Shown: piece after piece, positions 6,672-7,910 of the stretch
Layout: each line of letters opens with the position of its first letter
How positions within the stretch are numbered: the first letter of the stretch is position 1
From: an uncultured Ruminococcus sp.
GTDB taxonomy: Bacteria; Bacillota; Clostridia; Oscillospirales; CAG-272
Assembly: GCA_902773455.1 (NCBI GenBank)
Contig: CACYEW010000262.1
Span: 1 to 7,910, forward strand
Length of the DNA: 7,910 bases
Direction of reading: 5' to 3'
Position numbers and translations under genes: made by a program
Notes under the pieces: model-generated
Told to the model about the DNA's origin: nothing
The model's input: only the letters and a program-made list of their open reading frames with translations
Databases searched by the model: none

Positions 6672-7757
6672 ATGGGAGCATTCAGATTCAGATGGACTTC
6701 ACTCTTCTTCTACGTCGGTCTCGTCGCGGTCGTCGCGGTCGCGATACTCGGCATAATCAAGCTGCAGGAGCCGGTCACCGACTGGCTTTCAGACTACGAA
6801 AATTCCATGTCGAAATATAAGGTGCAGGAGATATTCGACGAGTATTTCAAAGATCCGGACGCGGAAAAGCTTATCTCGATGTGCGAAAAGAAACCGGAAT
6901 ATAACGCGCCCGATACGTTTGAAACCGCGGTCGATCGCTTTGAATTACGGTTCAAAGGCAAAGAGATCAGCTACGGCTACGCCGCCGGAACGGAGCGGAA
7001 AAAGATCATCGTAAAAGCCGACGGAGTCAAATTCGCGACGTTTTCGATAAAAGAAAAAGAGGAACGGAGCAAATACGGCAGAACGCTGTACGAGCTTGAC
7101 GGAATAGATCTGTTTTACGATCAGCCGACGGAATCGGGCAAGGTAAAAGTGCCGTTTTCATACACCGTTTACGCAAACGGCATGGAGCTTGACGAAACGT
7201 ATCTCGTCGAAGAAAACATAAAAGAAGATCCTCGCGATTACGTACCCGACGGAGCGTATTTCTTCACGTATAAGAGATACGAGATAGGCGGTCTGTACGG
7301 CAAACCCGTTTTCACGGCGAAGGACGGCAGCGGCGTTGAGGTACCGCTTTCGTTTGACATAACGACGGGCGAGTACGGATGCAGATTCGAATACAGCGAG
7401 GAACTGAAAGATCGGTACGGCGAATACGTTACCGAGGCGATGCACGGTTACGCCGTGTATATGCAGAACGACGCGAGATTCAAAACGATAAAACAGTATT
7501 TTGACCCCGATTCGGAATTGTATCAGAACATTTACGAGAATCCCGGCAGTTTTGTCTGGGAGCACGACGGGTACAGATTCGGCGAAACGGAGCTTTCCGA
7601 GTTCTTCGACTACGGCGGCGTTATCTCCTGCCGCATAGCTTTCGACCATATTCTCGAAAAGAAAAAATCCGAAGACTATATAGACAGAATAGATCTGACC
7701 GTATATCTGCACGAATGCGGCGGAGAATATAAAATATTCTATATGGTGACTAACTGA
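6672..7757 (+). CDS. Unrecognised membrane-anchored extracytoplasmic protein, operon partner of the glycosidase
   Basis: I do not recognise this 361-residue protein. A short N-terminus is followed by one membrane helix (about 10-30, LFFYVGLVAVVAVAILGII), placing the rest outside. Residues 47-127 (YKVQEIFDEYFKDPDAEKL and later IIVKADGVKFATFSI) and 265-358 (DARFKTIKQYFDPDSELYQ and later IDLTVYLHECGGEYKIFYM) have a similar pattern of helix-turn start and beta-strand end, which could be two NTF2-like modules around a central beta region (about 155-240); this is a weak guess. It is rich in tyrosine, acidic residues and lysine, with two or three cysteines and no catalytic motif I can name. A strong AGGAGG (6661-6666) overlaps the upstream stop codon, and the start lies nine bases after it, so it is translationally coupled to the phosphodiester glycosidase. 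A role as accessory or partner of that enzyme is inference. An intrinsic terminator follows directly. Confidence 0.85.
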   Translation: MGAFRFRWTSLFFYVGLVAVVAVAILGIIKLQEPVTDWLSDYENSMSKYKVQEIFDEYFKDPDAEKLISMCEKKPEYNAPDTFETAVDRFELRFKGKEISYGYAAGTERKKIIVKADGVKFATFSIKEKEERSKYGRTLYELDGIDLFYDQPTESGKVKVPFSYTVYANGMELDETYLVEENIKEDPRDYVPDGAYFFTYKRYEIGGLYGKPVFTAKDGSGVEVPLSFDITTGEYGCRFEYSEELKDRYGEYVTEAMHGYAVYMQNDARFKTIKQYFDPDSELYQNIYENPGSFVWEHDGYRFGETELSEFFDYGGVISCRIAFDHILEKKKSEDYIDRIDLTVYLHECGGEYKIFYMVTN

Positions 7758-7764
7758 ACAAACA

Positions 7765-7793
7765 GTCGCGGCAAAACGCCGCGGCTTTTTCTT
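7765..7793 (+). terminator. Intrinsic terminator of the glycosidase operon
   Basis: An 8-base-pair GC-rich stem (GTCGCGGC 7765-7772 with GCCGCGGC 7778-7785, one G-U pair) closes a five-base loop (AAAAC) and runs straight into TTTTTCTT (7786-7793). It begins eight bases after the stop codon of the last gene and has all the features of a Rho-independent terminator. Confidence 0.93.
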
Positions 7794-7910
7794 GGGGATC
7801 TCCCGCCCCTCAAGATCCCCAAACCCCTTACTCCCCCTCCCGCGAGACGCAACGTCTCCCGGGGCGCGCGGGATCCCCCGGCCGCAGACCGGGAGAACGG
7901 AGGGGTGAGG
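7792..7910. repeat. C-rich non-coding stretch with nested inverted repeats, cut by the window edge
   Basis: Directly after the terminator, composition changes to long C runs on the plus strand. Inverted pairs seen are TTGGGGATCT/AGATCCCCAA (7792-7801 and 7813-7822), GAGACG/CGTCTC with loop CAA (7844-7858), TCTCCCGG/CCGGGAGA (7855-7862 and 7889-7896), and an imperfect outer pair CCTTACTCCCCCTCC with GGAGGGGTGAGG (7826-7840 and 7899-7910). The palindrome GGGATCCC is at 7870-7877. No reading frame with a start site is apparent. It may be a dispersed palindromic repeat or a small non-autonomous element; the far end cannot be seen. Confidence 0.6.

Overview
The window looks like chromosomal DNA from an anaerobic Gram-positive bacterium of the class Clostridia, probably an uncultured gut-type lineage. 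This rests on strong AGGAGG-type ribosome binding sites, vegetative-type promoters (TTTACA-17-TATAAT and TTGAAT-17-TATAAT), a clostridial-style ECF sigma factor, a PflX-like radical SAM protein, and several envelope proteins with signal peptides or membrane anchors. Base composition looks near balanced. I see no rRNA, tRNA, CRISPR array, insertion sequence or phage gene.

Left part (1-1643), minus strand. The 5' portion of an ECF sigma factor gene runs off the left edge. Behind it lies a roughly 330-base gap holding the sigma gene's promoter region and a striking array: ten copies of a 7-base core (ATATCGC or its complement GCGATAT) separated by short palindromes that differ in sequence yet each pair perfectly. 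The core flips orientation in the middle. Upstream of the array is a 289-residue radical SAM protein of the PflX type.

Middle (1644-2836). A 65-base divergent region carries a near-consensus promoter for a plus-strand serine hydrolase of the beta-lactamase/AmiE-like family (375 residues, cytoplasmic as read).

Right part (2903-7757), plus strand. A large membrane-anchored surface protein (822 residues) has a lectin-like beta domain followed by what looks like two GDPD-type barrels whose catalytic residues are all replaced. Next, from its own promoter, comes an operon of a membrane-anchored phosphodiester glycosidase (NAGPA family) and an unrecognised membrane-anchored protein. A clear intrinsic terminator closes it. 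Genes 3 to 6 together suggest cell-envelope work: wall-fragment or ester hydrolysis, binding of phosphodiester-containing polymers, and uncovering or trimming of sugar phosphodiesters. That shared purpose is inference from domain types and order.

Right edge (7792-7910). After the terminator the sequence turns C-rich and heavily palindromic, with nested inverted repeats and no gene. It may be the start of a dispersed non-coding repeat element that continues beyond the window.

The best candidates for something undescribed are the palindrome array at 543-752 and the catalytically dead GDPD-like surface protein.
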